Part shown: positions 7,558 through 16,265 of the stretch, piece by piece | How the letters are laid out: the number at the start of each line of letters is the position of its first letter | Position numbering within the stretch: the first letter of the stretch is position 1 | DNA from: Longimicrobiales bacterium | Lineage (GTDB): Bacteria > Gemmatimonadota > Gemmatimonadetes > Longimicrobiales > Gaopeijiaceae | Assembly (NCBI GenBank): GCA_951828585.1 | Contig: OX639991.1 | Span: forward strand, 4,384,001 to 4,448,000 | Direction: 5' to 3' | DNA length: 64,000 bases | Made by a program: the position numbers and the translations under genes | The notes under the pieces: model-generated | Seen by the model: only the letters and a program-made list of their open reading frames with translations | Told to the model about the DNA's origin: nothing | The model's database searches: none

Positions 7558-8286
7558 TTATCGGACGGGCGTATCCCCACCCTTCCACGTCCGCGGCCGC
7601 GGACCCGCCAGATTGCACCGCAGGATGAACCAGATGGCCGAAACCCCGTCCTTCCACCCGATCTTCTTCCCCTCCGCGTAGGAGCGACCGTCGTAGCTGA
7701 TCGGCAGTTCGTAGATCCGGGCGCCGGCCTGGGCGAGCCGCGCCGTAATCTCCGGCTCGATTCCAAAGCGGTTCACAGTGAGCGGAAGAGACCGAAGCAG
7801 GTCGGTGCGAATCATCTTCTGACACGTCTCCATGTCCGTCAGATTGAGATTCGTCAACGCGTTGCTCAGAAGGGTGAGGAACCGGTTGCCGAGCGTGTGC
7901 CAGAAGAAAAGGACGCGGCGGGGCCCGCCTATGAAGCGCGACCCATAGACGGCATCGGCCCGGCCGTCCAGAATGGGGCCGAGAAGTGTCGGGATCGCAC
8001 CCGGGTCGTATTCCAGATCCGCGTCCTGTACGACGACCACGTCTCCGGTGGCGTGTGCGAAGCCGGTGCGCAGGGCGGCCCCCTTGCCGCGGTTGCGTTC
8101 GTGGAGGAGCAGCCGGTCGATCAGCCCCCGTTCCTCGAGTGCCCCCAGCAACTCCCGCGTCCCGTCGGTGGAACCGTCGTCAACGACGATGACTTCCTTG
8201 TCCACGGGAACCGGGGCAACGCGCAGAAGCAGCCTCTCGATCGTGGCCGCTTCGTTGTACGCCGGGATCACCACCGAGACCGTCAT
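7558..8286 (-). CDS. Family 2 glycosyltransferase (polyprenyl-phosphate sugar transferase type)
   Basis: A 242-residue GT-A fold enzyme. MTVSVVIPAYNEAATIERLL opens the nucleotide-sugar domain. EVIVVDDGSTDGT carries the UDP/GDP-binding aspartates, and VVQDADLEYDPGA holds the metal-binding DxD. GSRFIGGPRR and a YAEGKKIGWKDG motif near the C-terminus match dolichol-/undecaprenyl-phosphate mannosyl- or glucosyltransferases without membrane domains. It likely loads a lipid-phosphate carrier with a sugar for cell-envelope or protein glycosylation. The ATG at 8286 starts directly at the domain; longer upstream reading is not protein-like. It lies 38 bases after the M15/LysM gene in the same direction. 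Confidence 0.85.
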   Translation of the reverse strand: MTVSVVIPAYNEAATIERLLLRVAPVPVDKEVIVVDDGSTDGTRELLGALEERGLIDRLLLHERNRGKGAALRTGFAHATGDVVVVQDADLEYDPGAIPTLLGPILDGRADAVYGSRFIGGPRRVLFFWHTLGNRFLTLLSNALTNLNLTDMETCQKMIRTDLLRSLPLTVNRFGIEPEITARLAQAGARIYELPISYDGRSYAEGKKIGWKDGVSAIWFILRCNLAGPRPRTWKGGDTPVR

Positions 8287-8324
8287 GTATTGGGGGTGGC
8301 CTCCCGGGCGCCCGGCCCGGTTCG

Positions 8325-9173
8325 TTACCGGGAGCTGACCGGGACGTCCAGCCGCTGCCCCGCGTAGATGCGGCTGCTGGTGAGTTTGTTGGCCAACTTG
8401 AGCTGGGCCACCGTGATCCCGTGGGCGCGCGCAATGCTCCACAGCGAGTCGCCGGAGCGCACCCGGTACCGCACCAACGACCCCGAGGACGAACCTGTGG
8501 ACTTGTCGGTCACCGCTGCCGCCTGGGTCGCGACCATCGGCTCGGGCTCGGCCACGGCCGGCTCATCGGCCTCGAGCCGGGCCACGTAGCGGGCGTAGTC
8601 CTTGGTGTAGACCGCAATGTGGTAGTGGGGCGGACGCCGCTCGTGGGTGGCCTGCAGGGTACCGGATCCCTCCAGCTGCAGGAGAACTCGCTCGATCCAT
8701 CTGCGGCACGCGGGCGTGTTGCTCCGCCGCAGGTCCACCGCCATACCCGTCGGGTGGACGGACCACCTCTTTGAGGAATTCCCGGGCTGTCGGTTGTTGG
8801 GACGGGTCAGGCTGGTGACGACGAGCATTTCGCCGCACGCGTCCCGGTACTGGCGGCTCAGACGCTCGATGAAGGTGCGCACCTCGGGGCGCGCGTACGG
8901 AAACGAGACCTCGTCGTCGAGCTGGTAGTCTCTGTTTCCCTCCAGGGGTACCAGGAGATTGTTCCGGACGAATTGCCGGACGTGAGCAGGATCCCTGAGG
9001 AAGGTGTAGTCGTATTCGAGGGCCCGGCCATACTGTTCCTGCATCGAGGCCAGGCCCCCCTTCAGGCTCTGAGCCTCCACGTTCCCGAACCCCAACACCA
9101 CCAACAGGATAGGGACCCACGCGCAGATCCCCGCCGACCGCACCAAACCCTTTCGTGTCCGTGTCGCCTTCAT
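8325..9173 (-). CDS. DUF5715/M15-like peptidase with C-terminal LysM
   Basis: A 282-residue exported protein. A signal peptide (residues about 1-33, ending VEAQ) is followed by an M15/DUF5715-type domain. That domain has the zinc motif SVHPTGMAVD (S-x-H-x2-G-x-A-x-D) and a later HYHIAVY supplying a second histidine. A linker then leads to a LysM repeat (YRVRSGDSLWSIARAHGITVAQLKLANKL) that binds peptidoglycan. It most likely trims or hydrolyses peptidoglycan peptides. The ATG at 9173 gives a clean Lys/Arg-rich signal start; an ATG at 9197 is also possible. The 142-base gap upstream is AT-rich for this genome and probably holds its promoter. Confidence 0.8.
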   Translation of the reverse strand: MKATRTRKGLVRSAGICAWVPILLVVLGFGNVEAQSLKGGLASMQEQYGRALEYDYTFLRDPAHVRQFVRNNLLVPLEGNRDYQLDDEVSFPYARPEVRTFIERLSRQYRDACGEMLVVTSLTRPNNRQPGNSSKRWSVHPTGMAVDLRRSNTPACRRWIERVLLQLEGSGTLQATHERRPPHYHIAVYTKDYARYVARLEADEPAVAEPEPMVATQAAAVTDKSTGSSSGSLVRYRVRSGDSLWSIARAHGITVAQLKLANKLTSSRIYAGQRLDVPVSSR

Positions 9174-9315
9174 GCGCCGATACCTTGGCCGACCCACCAG
9201 TTACGCCCCCTGTTTCTGCCCGCTCTGGTCGTGAAATCCTCGCTTCGTCCTCATATAAACATATGACCGATCAAGGGTTCCGTCCACTCTCTCCCCTGTA
9301 TACAATCCCCAAGCG

Positions 9316-9960
9316 TCACACCCCCAGCCCCCACGACGCAATCACGATCCCGATCCCGTTGATGAGAAACTGCACCCCCACGACCATCACCAGAAGTCCC
9401 ATGATCCGCGTCACGACGTTGAGTCCCGTCCTCCCCAGCGCCCCCAGCAAGGTCGGCGCAAGCATCAGGCACGGCAGCGTCACCGCTCCCACCAGCAGGG
9501 ACGCCAGGTACACCGAAGACAGCTGCGCGGGACCGTCGGCCAGCCCCGCCAGCGCGATCACGGTCACGATCGTGCCGGGCCCGGACAGGGTGGGCAATCC
9601 CAGCGGAATCACCGCCAGGCCGTCGCGGCCCGCCGCCTCGTCCTGCTCCCTGCGGGTCGTCTTCACGCGCGATCTCCTCGCCGCCAGCATGTCCGAGCCG
9701 ATCCCGAAGAAGATCACCCCCGCCGCAATCTGGAACGCTTCCGTGGTGATGGCGAAGAAGTCCAGAATGGCGTGTCCCGCAAAGGTGAAAACGACCATCA
9801 CGATGACCGAGGTCAGCACCCCCACGAGCGCGGTCCTCAGCCGCTCCCGGCGAGAATCCTCGGCGGTGAGCGTGGCGAACATCGGCATCGCGGCGAGCGG
9901 ATTGTACACCACCAGCAGCTGCGTGAAAGCCACGATGGCGAAGGTCAGGTTGTCGCGCAT
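9316..9960 (-). CDS. MarC family integral membrane protein
   Basis: A 214-residue protein with about six membrane helices. MarC hallmarks are present: LLVVYNPLAAMPMFATLTA in the first helix pair, and LPTLSGPGTIVTVIALAG in the middle. The C-terminal helix GLLVMVVGVQFLINGI also fits. The family is common but its transport substrate is unsettled, and the old link to antibiotic resistance is not well supported. It begins 5 bases after the superoxide dismutase stop, so the two may share a transcript, but I see no functional tie. The start at 9960 (MRDNLTFAIVAF) matches family N-termini. Confidence 0.9.
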   Translation of the reverse strand: MRDNLTFAIVAFTQLLVVYNPLAAMPMFATLTAEDSRRERLRTALVGVLTSVIVMVVFTFAGHAILDFFAITTEAFQIAAGVIFFGIGSDMLAARRSRVKTTRREQDEAAGRDGLAVIPLGLPTLSGPGTIVTVIALAGLADGPAQLSSVYLASLLVGAVTLPCLMLAPTLLGALGRTGLNVVTRIMGLLVMVVGVQFLINGIGIVIASWGLGV

Positions 9961-9965
9961 CAGGC

Positions 9966-10580
9966 TCAGAGGGCCGCGTACCGCTCCCCCACGACCGTCC
10001 AGTTGACCACGTTCCAGAAGGCGGCCACGTAGTCCGGACGACGGTTCTGGTAGTTCAGGTAGTAGGCGTGCTCCCAGACGTCGCAACCCAGGAGCGGGGT
10101 ATTGCCGTCCATCACGGGCGTGTCCTGGTTCGCGGTGGATACGACTTCCAGGGCGCCCCCGCCGTCCGCCACGAGCCACGCCCAGCCCGAGCCGAAGCGC
10201 GTGATCGCCGCCGTGGCGAAGCGGGCCTTGAAGTCGTCGAAGCTCCCGAAGGCGTCGTCGATCGCCGCGGCCAATGCCCCTCCAGGCGTGTCCGCGCCGC
10301 CCGGGGCCATGAGCTGCCAGAAGAGGTTGTGGTTGACGTAGCCGCCGCCGTTGTTGCGCACAGCCATGCGGATTCCGTCCGGCAGCGCCGCCAGGTCCGC
10401 CACGAGCTCGTTGGCCGACTTCCCGTGCAGATCCGGGTGTCCCTTCAGGGCGGCGTTCAGGTTGGCCGTGTACGCCGCGTGGTGCCTTCCGTGGTGGATC
10501 TCCATGGTGCGGGCGTCGATGTGCGGTTCCAGGGCGTCGTGGGGATATCCCAGGTCGGGAAGTTCGAAGGGGTAGGCCAT
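9966..10580 (-). CDS. sodA: Superoxide dismutase (Mn/Fe family)
   Basis: A 204-residue enzyme converting superoxide to oxygen and peroxide. Metal ligands are visible: the His in [12 protein letters not shown], the His in [10 protein letters not shown], and the Asp and His of [13 protein letters not shown]. The C-terminal-domain glutamine in STANQDTPV and the overall spacing favour a manganese or cambialistic enzyme. No signal peptide is present, so it acts in the cytoplasm. The ATG at 10580 starts right at the [17 protein letters not shown] consensus. It is divergent from dinB across about 110 bases that should contain both promoters. Confidence 0.95.
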   Translation of the reverse strand: MAYPFELPDLGYPHDALEPHIDARTMEIHHGRHHAAYTANLNAALKGHPDLHGKSANELVADLAALPDGIRMAVRNNGGGYVNHNLFWQLMAPGGADTPGGALAAAIDDAFGSFDDFKARFATAAITRFGSGWAWLVADGGGALEVVSTANQDTPVMDGNTPLLGCDVWEHAYYLNYQNRRPDYVAAFWNVVNWTVVGERYAAL

Positions 10581-10692
10581 CGTCGGCGTCTCCTCGGTGG
10601 GGTTATGATGGTGGCGGTCGGTGGGTGACAGGTCCACGCTGTGCGCCGGCGGCTGCGCGGAGCCTCCGCGGCCGTGCGCGGGAAGGTAGAAC

Positions 10693-11919
10693 GTGTCCAG
10701 AAACAGGACGGCCCCGCAAGGTCCCAGGAGGATCCTCCTTGTGGACTGCGACAGCTTCTTCGTGCAGGTGGCGCGCCTGGAGGACCCGGAGGGCGCGGGG
10801 AAGGAACCGCTGCTGTTGGTGGGCGGGCGCAGCGACCGGGGGGTGATCACCTCGGCGTCGTACGCCGCGCGGGAGTACGGGGTCCGTTCCGGGATGCCCA
10901 CGCGGCGTGCGCGGCAGCTGTGTCCGGAGGCGGTGGTGGCGCCGGTGCCGCGGGGAGCGTGCGTGGAGCGGAGCCGGACGGTGTGGGCGGTCCTCGAAGA
11001 GATGTCGCCGGTGGTGCAGGCGGCCTCCATCGACGAGTTCTACCTGGATCTTACCGGGACTGAGCGCATGCTGAAGGGTGAGGAGCTGGCCGCGACGGCG
11101 GACCGGATCCGCAGGGTGGTGAAGGCGCGGACGGAGGTGGCGGTGTCGCTGGGCGGGGGGACGCAACGGGTGGTGGCCAAGGTGGCGACCCGCCTGGCCA
11201 AGCCGGACGGGGTGCATGTGGTACGGCCGGGCGGGGAGGCGTCCTTCATGGCGCAGTTTCGGCTGGAGCAGCTCCCGGGGATCGGTCCCGCGTTTCTGGA
11301 ACAGCTGAAGAAGAAGGGACTGACGACTTGCGCCGAGGCGGCGGCGGTGGAACGGGAGTGGCTGGCGCGGTGGTTCGGCCCGGGACGCGGCGCGTGGCTA
11401 TGGGAGCGGGTTCGGGGAATCGACGCCAGCGAGGTCGACGCCCGCGAACGCCGCAAATCCATCAGCTCGGAGCGGACTTTCTTCGCCGACATCGACGACG
11501 ACGACGAGCTGGAGCGGCGGCTGCTGGAACTGAGCTGCTCGGTGGGGGGGCAGTTGCGGGCGAAGGAGCTGCGGGCGCGCACCGTCACCGTCAAGCTCCG
11601 GGACTTCGACTACAAGACGCGGCAGGCGGGGAGCACACAGCCCGAGGGGGTGGAGACGGACCGGGCGATTTTCGCGGTGGCAGCTTCCCTGCTGCACGGT
11701 TTGCGCCACCGCCGGAGGACTCCGGCAAGGCTCCTCGGGGTGGGCGTCTCCAACCTGGTCCGCCAGGCACCGGCGGAGCAGCTGGAGTTTTTTGGAGGGG
11801 AGGCGAAGCTGGAGACGGAACGTGACCGGACCATCGCGCGGGCCGTGGACCGGATACGCGACCGTTACGGGAGGGAGGCGGTGCGGCCGGCACGGGTGCT
11901 GGACGGGCCGGAGAAATGA
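10693..11919 (+). CDS. dinB: DNA polymerase IV / Y-family translesion polymerase
   Basis: A 408-residue Y-family polymerase. The first catalytic Asp lies in [17 protein letters not shown], with the aromatic steric gate (FF) just after it. The second site is [12 protein letters not shown] with the catalytic Asp-Glu pair. A helix-hairpin-helix thumb ([19 protein letters not shown]) and a little-finger domain (residues about 250-370) follow. It copies past damaged bases. It starts with GTG at 10693. No LexA-like box is obvious in the upstream gap shared with sodA. No clear C-terminal clamp-binding peptide is seen. Confidence 0.93.
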   Translation: MSRNRTAPQGPRRILLVDCDSFFVQVARLEDPEGAGKEPLLLVGGRSDRGVITSASYAAREYGVRSGMPTRRARQLCPEAVVAPVPRGACVERSRTVWAVLEEMSPVVQAASIDEFYLDLTGTERMLKGEELAATADRIRRVVKARTEVAVSLGGGTQRVVAKVATRLAKPDGVHVVRPGGEASFMAQFRLEQLPGIGPAFLEQLKKKGLTTCAEAAAVEREWLARWFGPGRGAWLWERVRGIDASEVDARERRKSISSERTFFADIDDDDELERRLLELSCSVGGQLRAKELRARTVTVKLRDFDYKTRQAGSTQPEGVETDRAIFAVAASLLHGLRHRRRTPARLLGVGVSNLVRQAPAEQLEFFGGEAKLETERDRTIARAVDRIRDRYGREAVRPARVLDGPEK

Positions 11920-11964
11920 CGGTTCGTGGCAGCGACGGGCGGCCGGGAGAGTCCTGGCCAACCG

Positions 11965-13254
11965 TCAGGGAGCGGCCCCGCCCTTCTCGATGCGGTGGAC
12001 TCGCACCGTCGCCACATCCAACTCGTCCCGGTGCACCCCGTAGACGCTGCCGTTCGCCACTTGCTCCAGCGATAGCCCGTCCGGCATCTGAACGGTGCCG
12101 AGCCACTCCCCCGACGACGCGAGCACGGTCCAGCGCTCCGGCCCGCGCGGCTCGCCGCGATGGTTGGAGTCGATCGCCCCGAGGGAGGCCGAATCAACGG
12201 CACGGGCCCAGATGCTTCCGTTGGGATCGAGGACCAGCTTGTCGAAGAAGAACTTGTGAGGCGGAAGCCAGGTGAAGTCTTCCAGCGTGCGGCAAAGCCC
12301 TTCCACCTGAGGCCCTTCCCGGTACCGGGCCTCGCAGGCGGCCACCTCGTCCTCGAATCGCCTCCGGTCCTCTGCGGTGATCGGCTCCGGCTCGGCATGC
12401 CACCGCGCGATCCGCTTTAGGCGTCCGTCCGGGCCGAAGGATCGAAGCTCGGACCGGCGCCCGTAGCCCACAATCAGGTTCTCGTGGGCGACGGGCGCCG
12501 TCATCATCGTCGTCCAGGGCACCGGCATGTAGCTGGTGTAGCCCCCCGGATTCGACATCGGATGGGACTGGCCAACGACCACGTGCGTCACGGTGTCCCT
12601 CACCGCAAAGGATTCGTCCGACCACGCGAGGTGGACCTGGCGGAGGCCTTCGTCTCCCACCGGATCCGGCACCGGATCGTGCATCAGGAACCTGAGGCAG
12701 TCCCGGGACACGACAGGCAAGGCCCTGAATCCGTCGCCGGAACCCCCGAAACTCACCGAGCGAACGAAGTTGCCCTCGGAATCGAAGAAGTTGAACCTGA
12801 ATGACCCGACGGTGATGAGGGTGTCGCCTGCACACTGCACCAGACGCCTAAGATTGTCGACTTCCCCCGGCCCCTCCCCCTCTCCTCCAAACTGGTGGCT
12901 GGAACGCCCCGAAGCGTCGAACACGAACACCTGGTCGACGGTGCGATCACCCACCGCGATCCGCCCATCGGACAACACCTGCACACCCCGGATCGATCCG
13001 AACGCCGGATTGTCGGGATCCTCGCCCCCGGTCGCCCCGGCGCCGATGGACAATTCGGGCTCCGCGACCACCCGCCAGCCTCCGCCGTCGCCCCACGCGG
13101 GCCGAAAGCTCTCCGCAATGACCACCCCGGCGCTGTCGGTCACGAGGAAAGACTCGTCGCGTTGCCCGTCGGGCACATCGGCACAGGCGGCGGAGACCAG
13201 GGCGAGGAGCAACACTGAGCGAAGCTTCGCCGAGGACCACAGTATACTATACAT
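11965..13254 (-). CDS. 6-bladed beta-propeller lipoprotein
   Basis: A 429-residue exported protein. The N-terminus has a lipobox-like signal (LLLALVSAACADVPDG). The propeller repeats include FGSIRGVQVLSDGRIAVGDRTVDQVFVFDASGR, WHAEPEPITAEDRR and NGSIWARAVD, typical of NHL-like or DUF4934 six-bladed propellers with a GxGEGPGE loop (FGGEGEGPGEVDNL). Such proteins are numerous in this bacterial group and bind unknown ligands at the cell surface. The ATG at 13254 lies inside the AT-rich palindromic element, so the true start may be further in. It converges with dinB, leaving 45 bases between the stops. Confidence 0.75.
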   Translation of the reverse strand: MYSILWSSAKLRSVLLLALVSAACADVPDGQRDESFLVTDSAGVVIAESFRPAWGDGGGWRVVAEPELSIGAGATGGEDPDNPAFGSIRGVQVLSDGRIAVGDRTVDQVFVFDASGRSSHQFGGEGEGPGEVDNLRRLVQCAGDTLITVGSFRFNFFDSEGNFVRSVSFGGSGDGFRALPVVSRDCLRFLMHDPVPDPVGDEGLRQVHLAWSDESFAVRDTVTHVVVGQSHPMSNPGGYTSYMPVPWTTMMTAPVAHENLIVGYGRRSELRSFGPDGRLKRIARWHAEPEPITAEDRRRFEDEVAACEARYREGPQVEGLCRTLEDFTWLPPHKFFFDKLVLDPNGSIWARAVDSASLGAIDSNHRGEPRGPERWTVLASSGEWLGTVQMPDGLSLEQVANGSVYGVHRDELDVATVRVHRIEKGGAAP

Positions 13255-13283
13255 TACATAATGTAATGTTATCTTTACATTAT
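13242..13283 (-). promoter_or_regulatory. Shared AT-rich element with nested palindromes (copy 2)
   Basis: It contains GTATAC, 14 bases, then TGTAATGTTATCTTTACAT, matching 1059-1097 in both blocks and spacing. In addition ACATTACATAATGTAATGT (13251-13269) is a 19-base palindrome with 9-base arms. ATAATGTAA and TTACATTAT (13258-13266 and 13275-13283) form a second perfect inverted repeat around 8 bases. It sits at the start of the propeller lipoprotein gene. It is most likely an operator for a dimeric regulator plus a promoter. The regulator is unknown. Confidence 0.55.
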
Positions 13284-13357
13284 CCACAGCTTTCACCGAG
13301 CCTTCCAGTGCCGATGTAACGCCGCTCGACCGCACTTGTGGCCGCCCGGCCCGCCCC

Positions 13358-15052
13358 CTACTTATCCCGCCACGGCTTCCTCTCGAAGTAATCCCGCGTC
13401 ATCGCCACCACCTGCGGCGCCAGGATCCCCAGCGCGATCAGGTTCGGCCAGATGACGATCGAGAGGAAGACGTCGCCGATGTCCCAGATCACGCTCAGCG
13501 GGAGCACCGCCCCGACGAAGTGCAGCATCACGAAGATGACCTTGTAGGGGATCACCGCCTTCGCGCCGAAGAGATAATTGGCGCAGCGGTCCCCGTAGTA
13601 GCTCCATGCGATCGCCGTCGAGATGGCGAAGAGCAGCACCGACAGCACCACGATGTAGTGCCCCCAGTCGCCCAGCGGCGACAGCCCGCGGCGGAAGGCG
13701 GACATGGTGAGCGGCGCCCCGCTCTCGACCGCCATGCCGTGGAGCGAAGTGTAGGTTTGCCCGTCCTCGCCGGTCGCGGTCCCCGAAGCCGGATCGATCA
13801 CGCCGCTGAACGGCTGCGTCTGCGCCTCGTCCACGTAGAGCGTCAGCACGGGGACTTCATGCCACGAGACCTGCGGGTCGTCGGGTCCGGTGGCGACGTG
13901 CGCCCCGCCATCGATCCGGATCGGCGCGTCGGGCGACATGTCCTCGTAGCCTCCGTCCACCTGCACGGCCCGGTAGGAGAGGTCGCCGCCGCTCAGCGTG
14001 ATCTCGGTCTCGAAGCGGTCGTTCCACACGCCTGTCATGATCACCAGCAGTCCCGTCATGGTGCAGATGATGATCGTGTCAATGAACGGCTCCAGCAGCG
14101 CCACGACGCCTTCCGACACCGGCTCGTCCGTCTTGGCGGCCGAGTGCGCGATCGGTGCCGATCCCTGCCCCGCCTCGTTGGAGAAGAGCCCGCGCCGGAC
14201 CCCCCACATCAGCGTGACGAGGAAGGCTCCAACCCCCGTCCCCGCAACCCCCGCCGTCGGGTTGAACGCTTCGCGGAAGATCAGCGCGAAGGTCGGCCCC
14301 ACGTCGCCGACGTTCATGACGATCACGATCAGCGCGCCCAGTACGTAGACGATCGCCATCACCGGCGCCAGCACCGAGGTCACCTTCCCGATTCGGGAGA
14401 TGCCGCCCAGGATCACCGCCGCGACCACCCCCGAAGTCACCAGCCCGCTGACCCAGGTGGGAATGCTGAACTGGGTCTCCAGGTTGTCGGCGACGGTGTT
14501 GGCCTGAATCCCGTTGCCGGTCAGGAAGGCCGTGATGCCGAGGAGGAAGGCGAAGGCAATCGCCATCCACTTCCAGTTCGGCCCCAGTCCCCGTTCGATG
14601 TAGTACATGGGGCCGCCCGAGACGGTGCCCGCCCATTCGCCCTCGTGCTCGCGCACCCGGTACTTCTGCGCCAGGGTGACTTCGGAGTACTTGGTGGCCA
14701 TCCCCACCGCCGCCGTGACCCACATCCAGAAGAGTGCGCCGGGGCCGCCCCAGTGGATCGCGAGCGCCACCCCGGCGATGTTCCCGATTCCGACGGTCGC
14801 CGACAGCGCGGTCGTGAGCGCCTGGAAGTGGGTGACGTCCCCTTCGTCGTCCGGATCGTCGTACTTCCCCGACGCGACCGCGGCCCCGTGCCGCAGGCGG
14901 GTGACCTGGATGAAGCCCAGCCGCAGTGTGAGGTACACCCCGATCCCCAGCAGAAGAATGACCATGAAGGGGATGTTCTCGCCGCCGACCGAAATGCCCG
15001 CCGTGACGAAGATTCGGGTCAGGAAGTCGGTGATTGACTGGATGAACTCCAT
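13358..15052 (-). CDS. AGCS family sodium:alanine/glycine symporter
   Basis: A 564-residue inner-membrane carrier. Family signatures are clear: FQALTTALSATVGIGNIAGVALAIHWGGPGALFWMWV near residue 100, GGPMYYIERGLG, and GLFSNEAGQGSAPIAHSAA near residue 290. It imports small neutral amino acids with sodium. It is longer than usual members (about 450-500). The extra length is a soluble segment of about 100 residues between late helices (from WNDRFETEITLSGG to about AFRRGLSPLGDWG), which should face outward. About 170 bases without a gene lie upstream. Confidence 0.93.
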   Translation of the reverse strand: MEFIQSITDFLTRIFVTAGISVGGENIPFMVILLLGIGVYLTLRLGFIQVTRLRHGAAVASGKYDDPDDEGDVTHFQALTTALSATVGIGNIAGVALAIHWGGPGALFWMWVTAAVGMATKYSEVTLAQKYRVREHEGEWAGTVSGGPMYYIERGLGPNWKWMAIAFAFLLGITAFLTGNGIQANTVADNLETQFSIPTWVSGLVTSGVVAAVILGGISRIGKVTSVLAPVMAIVYVLGALIVIVMNVGDVGPTFALIFREAFNPTAGVAGTGVGAFLVTLMWGVRRGLFSNEAGQGSAPIAHSAAKTDEPVSEGVVALLEPFIDTIIICTMTGLLVIMTGVWNDRFETEITLSGGDLSYRAVQVDGGYEDMSPDAPIRIDGGAHVATGPDDPQVSWHEVPVLTLYVDEAQTQPFSGVIDPASGTATGEDGQTYTSLHGMAVESGAPLTMSAFRRGLSPLGDWGHYIVVLSVLLFAISTAIAWSYYGDRCANYLFGAKAVIPYKVIFVMLHFVGAVLPLSVIWDIGDVFLSIVIWPNLIALGILAPQVVAMTRDYFERKPWRDK

Positions 15053-15221
15053 GAGGCGCGGACTCCTTGGGGTGGCGTGGCACCGGTCCAGTCATGGACA
15101 CGGCAATGGCGCCGGGCAAACTAGCGACCCGCCGTTGAATCCGCACGAGCGACGAGGCGCCGGGCCGGCACGGCCCTTTCCCGCGGCCCCACGCGCCAAG
15201 GGACACCTTGCGCCCCACCCC

Positions 15222-16265
15222 TCACCCCACCGCCGTGATCATCTCGAAGATCGGCAGGTACATCGCCACGATCATCCCCCCCACCACCACCCCCAGCACC
15301 ACGATCATGACCGGCTCCACCATTGCGATCACGGCCTCCAGCGCGATGTCCACCTCCTGCTCGTAGAAGTCCGCGACCCTCGCGAGCATCTCGTCGAGGG
15401 CCCCGGTCTGTTCTCCCACCTCCACCATGCGCACGACCATCGGAGTGAAGGCCCCCGACTCATCGAGCGGACGCGCGATCGTCTCGCCTCTCTCGATGGC
15501 GTCCCGGGACCTCATCACGGCGTCGTGGATCACCCGGTTCCCCGCCGTCTTCGCCGTGACCTCCAGCCCCTGCAGGATCGACACTCCGGACGCCACCAGA
15601 GTCCCCAGCGTGCGCGTGAAGCGCGAAACGGCCGCCTTGCGCAGAAGGCTGCCCACGAGCGGAACGGCCAGCAGCAGCCGGTCCATCAGGAGGCGGCCGC
15701 GGCTCGTGCCGTGCGCATGCCGCACCAGCAGCGCCAGCACCGGCACGGCCCCAGCCAGGGCCCACCAGTACCGCTGGACGACGCCGGACGCCGCGATGAC
15801 CATTCGGGTAGGCAGCGGCATGGGCACGTCCGCGGACGCGAACATGCTCTCGAAGGTGGGGATGACGAAGATAAGCAGGATCGCCACCGCCGGGATGGTC
15901 ACGGCGAAGATCATGGCCGGGTAGATCAGCGCGGCCCTCACCTTGCGCCCCAGCGCGCCGTGCTTCTCCAGGAAGTCGGCCAGCCGGCCCAGGATCGTGT
16001 CCAGGGCGCCGGCCGCCTCCCCCGCGGCCACCATATTCACGCTGAGCTCGGAGAAGACCTTTCCATGCCGGCCCATCGCGCCGGAAAGCGTGTCCCCCGA
16101 CTCCACATCCCTGACCATGCGCCGAATCACCTCGCGGAAGTTCCCGTTCTCCGTCTGGCGCACCAGAATGTTGAGGGATTGCACGAGCGGCAGCCCCGCG
16201 CCGACCATGGTCGCGAAGAGCCGGGTGAAGATCACCACGTCGCGGGCCGGCACCCGCCCGGTCAC
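15222..16265 (-). CDS. pilC: Type IV pilus platform protein PilC (GspF family)
   Basis: A 347-residue inner-membrane protein with two GspF domains. The first is FTRLFATMVGAGLPLVQSLNIL (residues about 12-33). The second is FTRTLGTLVASGVSILQGLEVTAKT. Each is followed by membrane helices such as MIFAVTIPAVAILLIFVIPTF and MIVVLGVVVGGMIVAMYLPIF. It forms the rotor-like platform under the pilus that works with PilB/PilT. The GTG at 16265 overlaps the pilT stop (GTGA), which fixes the start and shows coupling. The motor PilB is not in this window. Confidence 0.92.
   Translation of the reverse strand: MTGRVPARDVVIFTRLFATMVGAGLPLVQSLNILVRQTENGNFREVIRRMVRDVESGDTLSGAMGRHGKVFSELSVNMVAAGEAAGALDTILGRLADFLEKHGALGRKVRAALIYPAMIFAVTIPAVAILLIFVIPTFESMFASADVPMPLPTRMVIAASGVVQRYWWALAGAVPVLALLVRHAHGTSRGRLLMDRLLLAVPLVGSLLRKAAVSRFTRTLGTLVASGVSILQGLEVTAKTAGNRVIHDAVMRSRDAIERGETIARPLDESGAFTPMVVRMVEVGEQTGALDEMLARVADFYEQEVDIALEAVIAMVEPVMIVVLGVVVGGMIVAMYLPIFEMITAVG

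Noticed and set aside
13520-15037. 505-codon frame opposite the AGCS symporter
   Set aside because: His/Arg/Asp-rich shadow without any family features.
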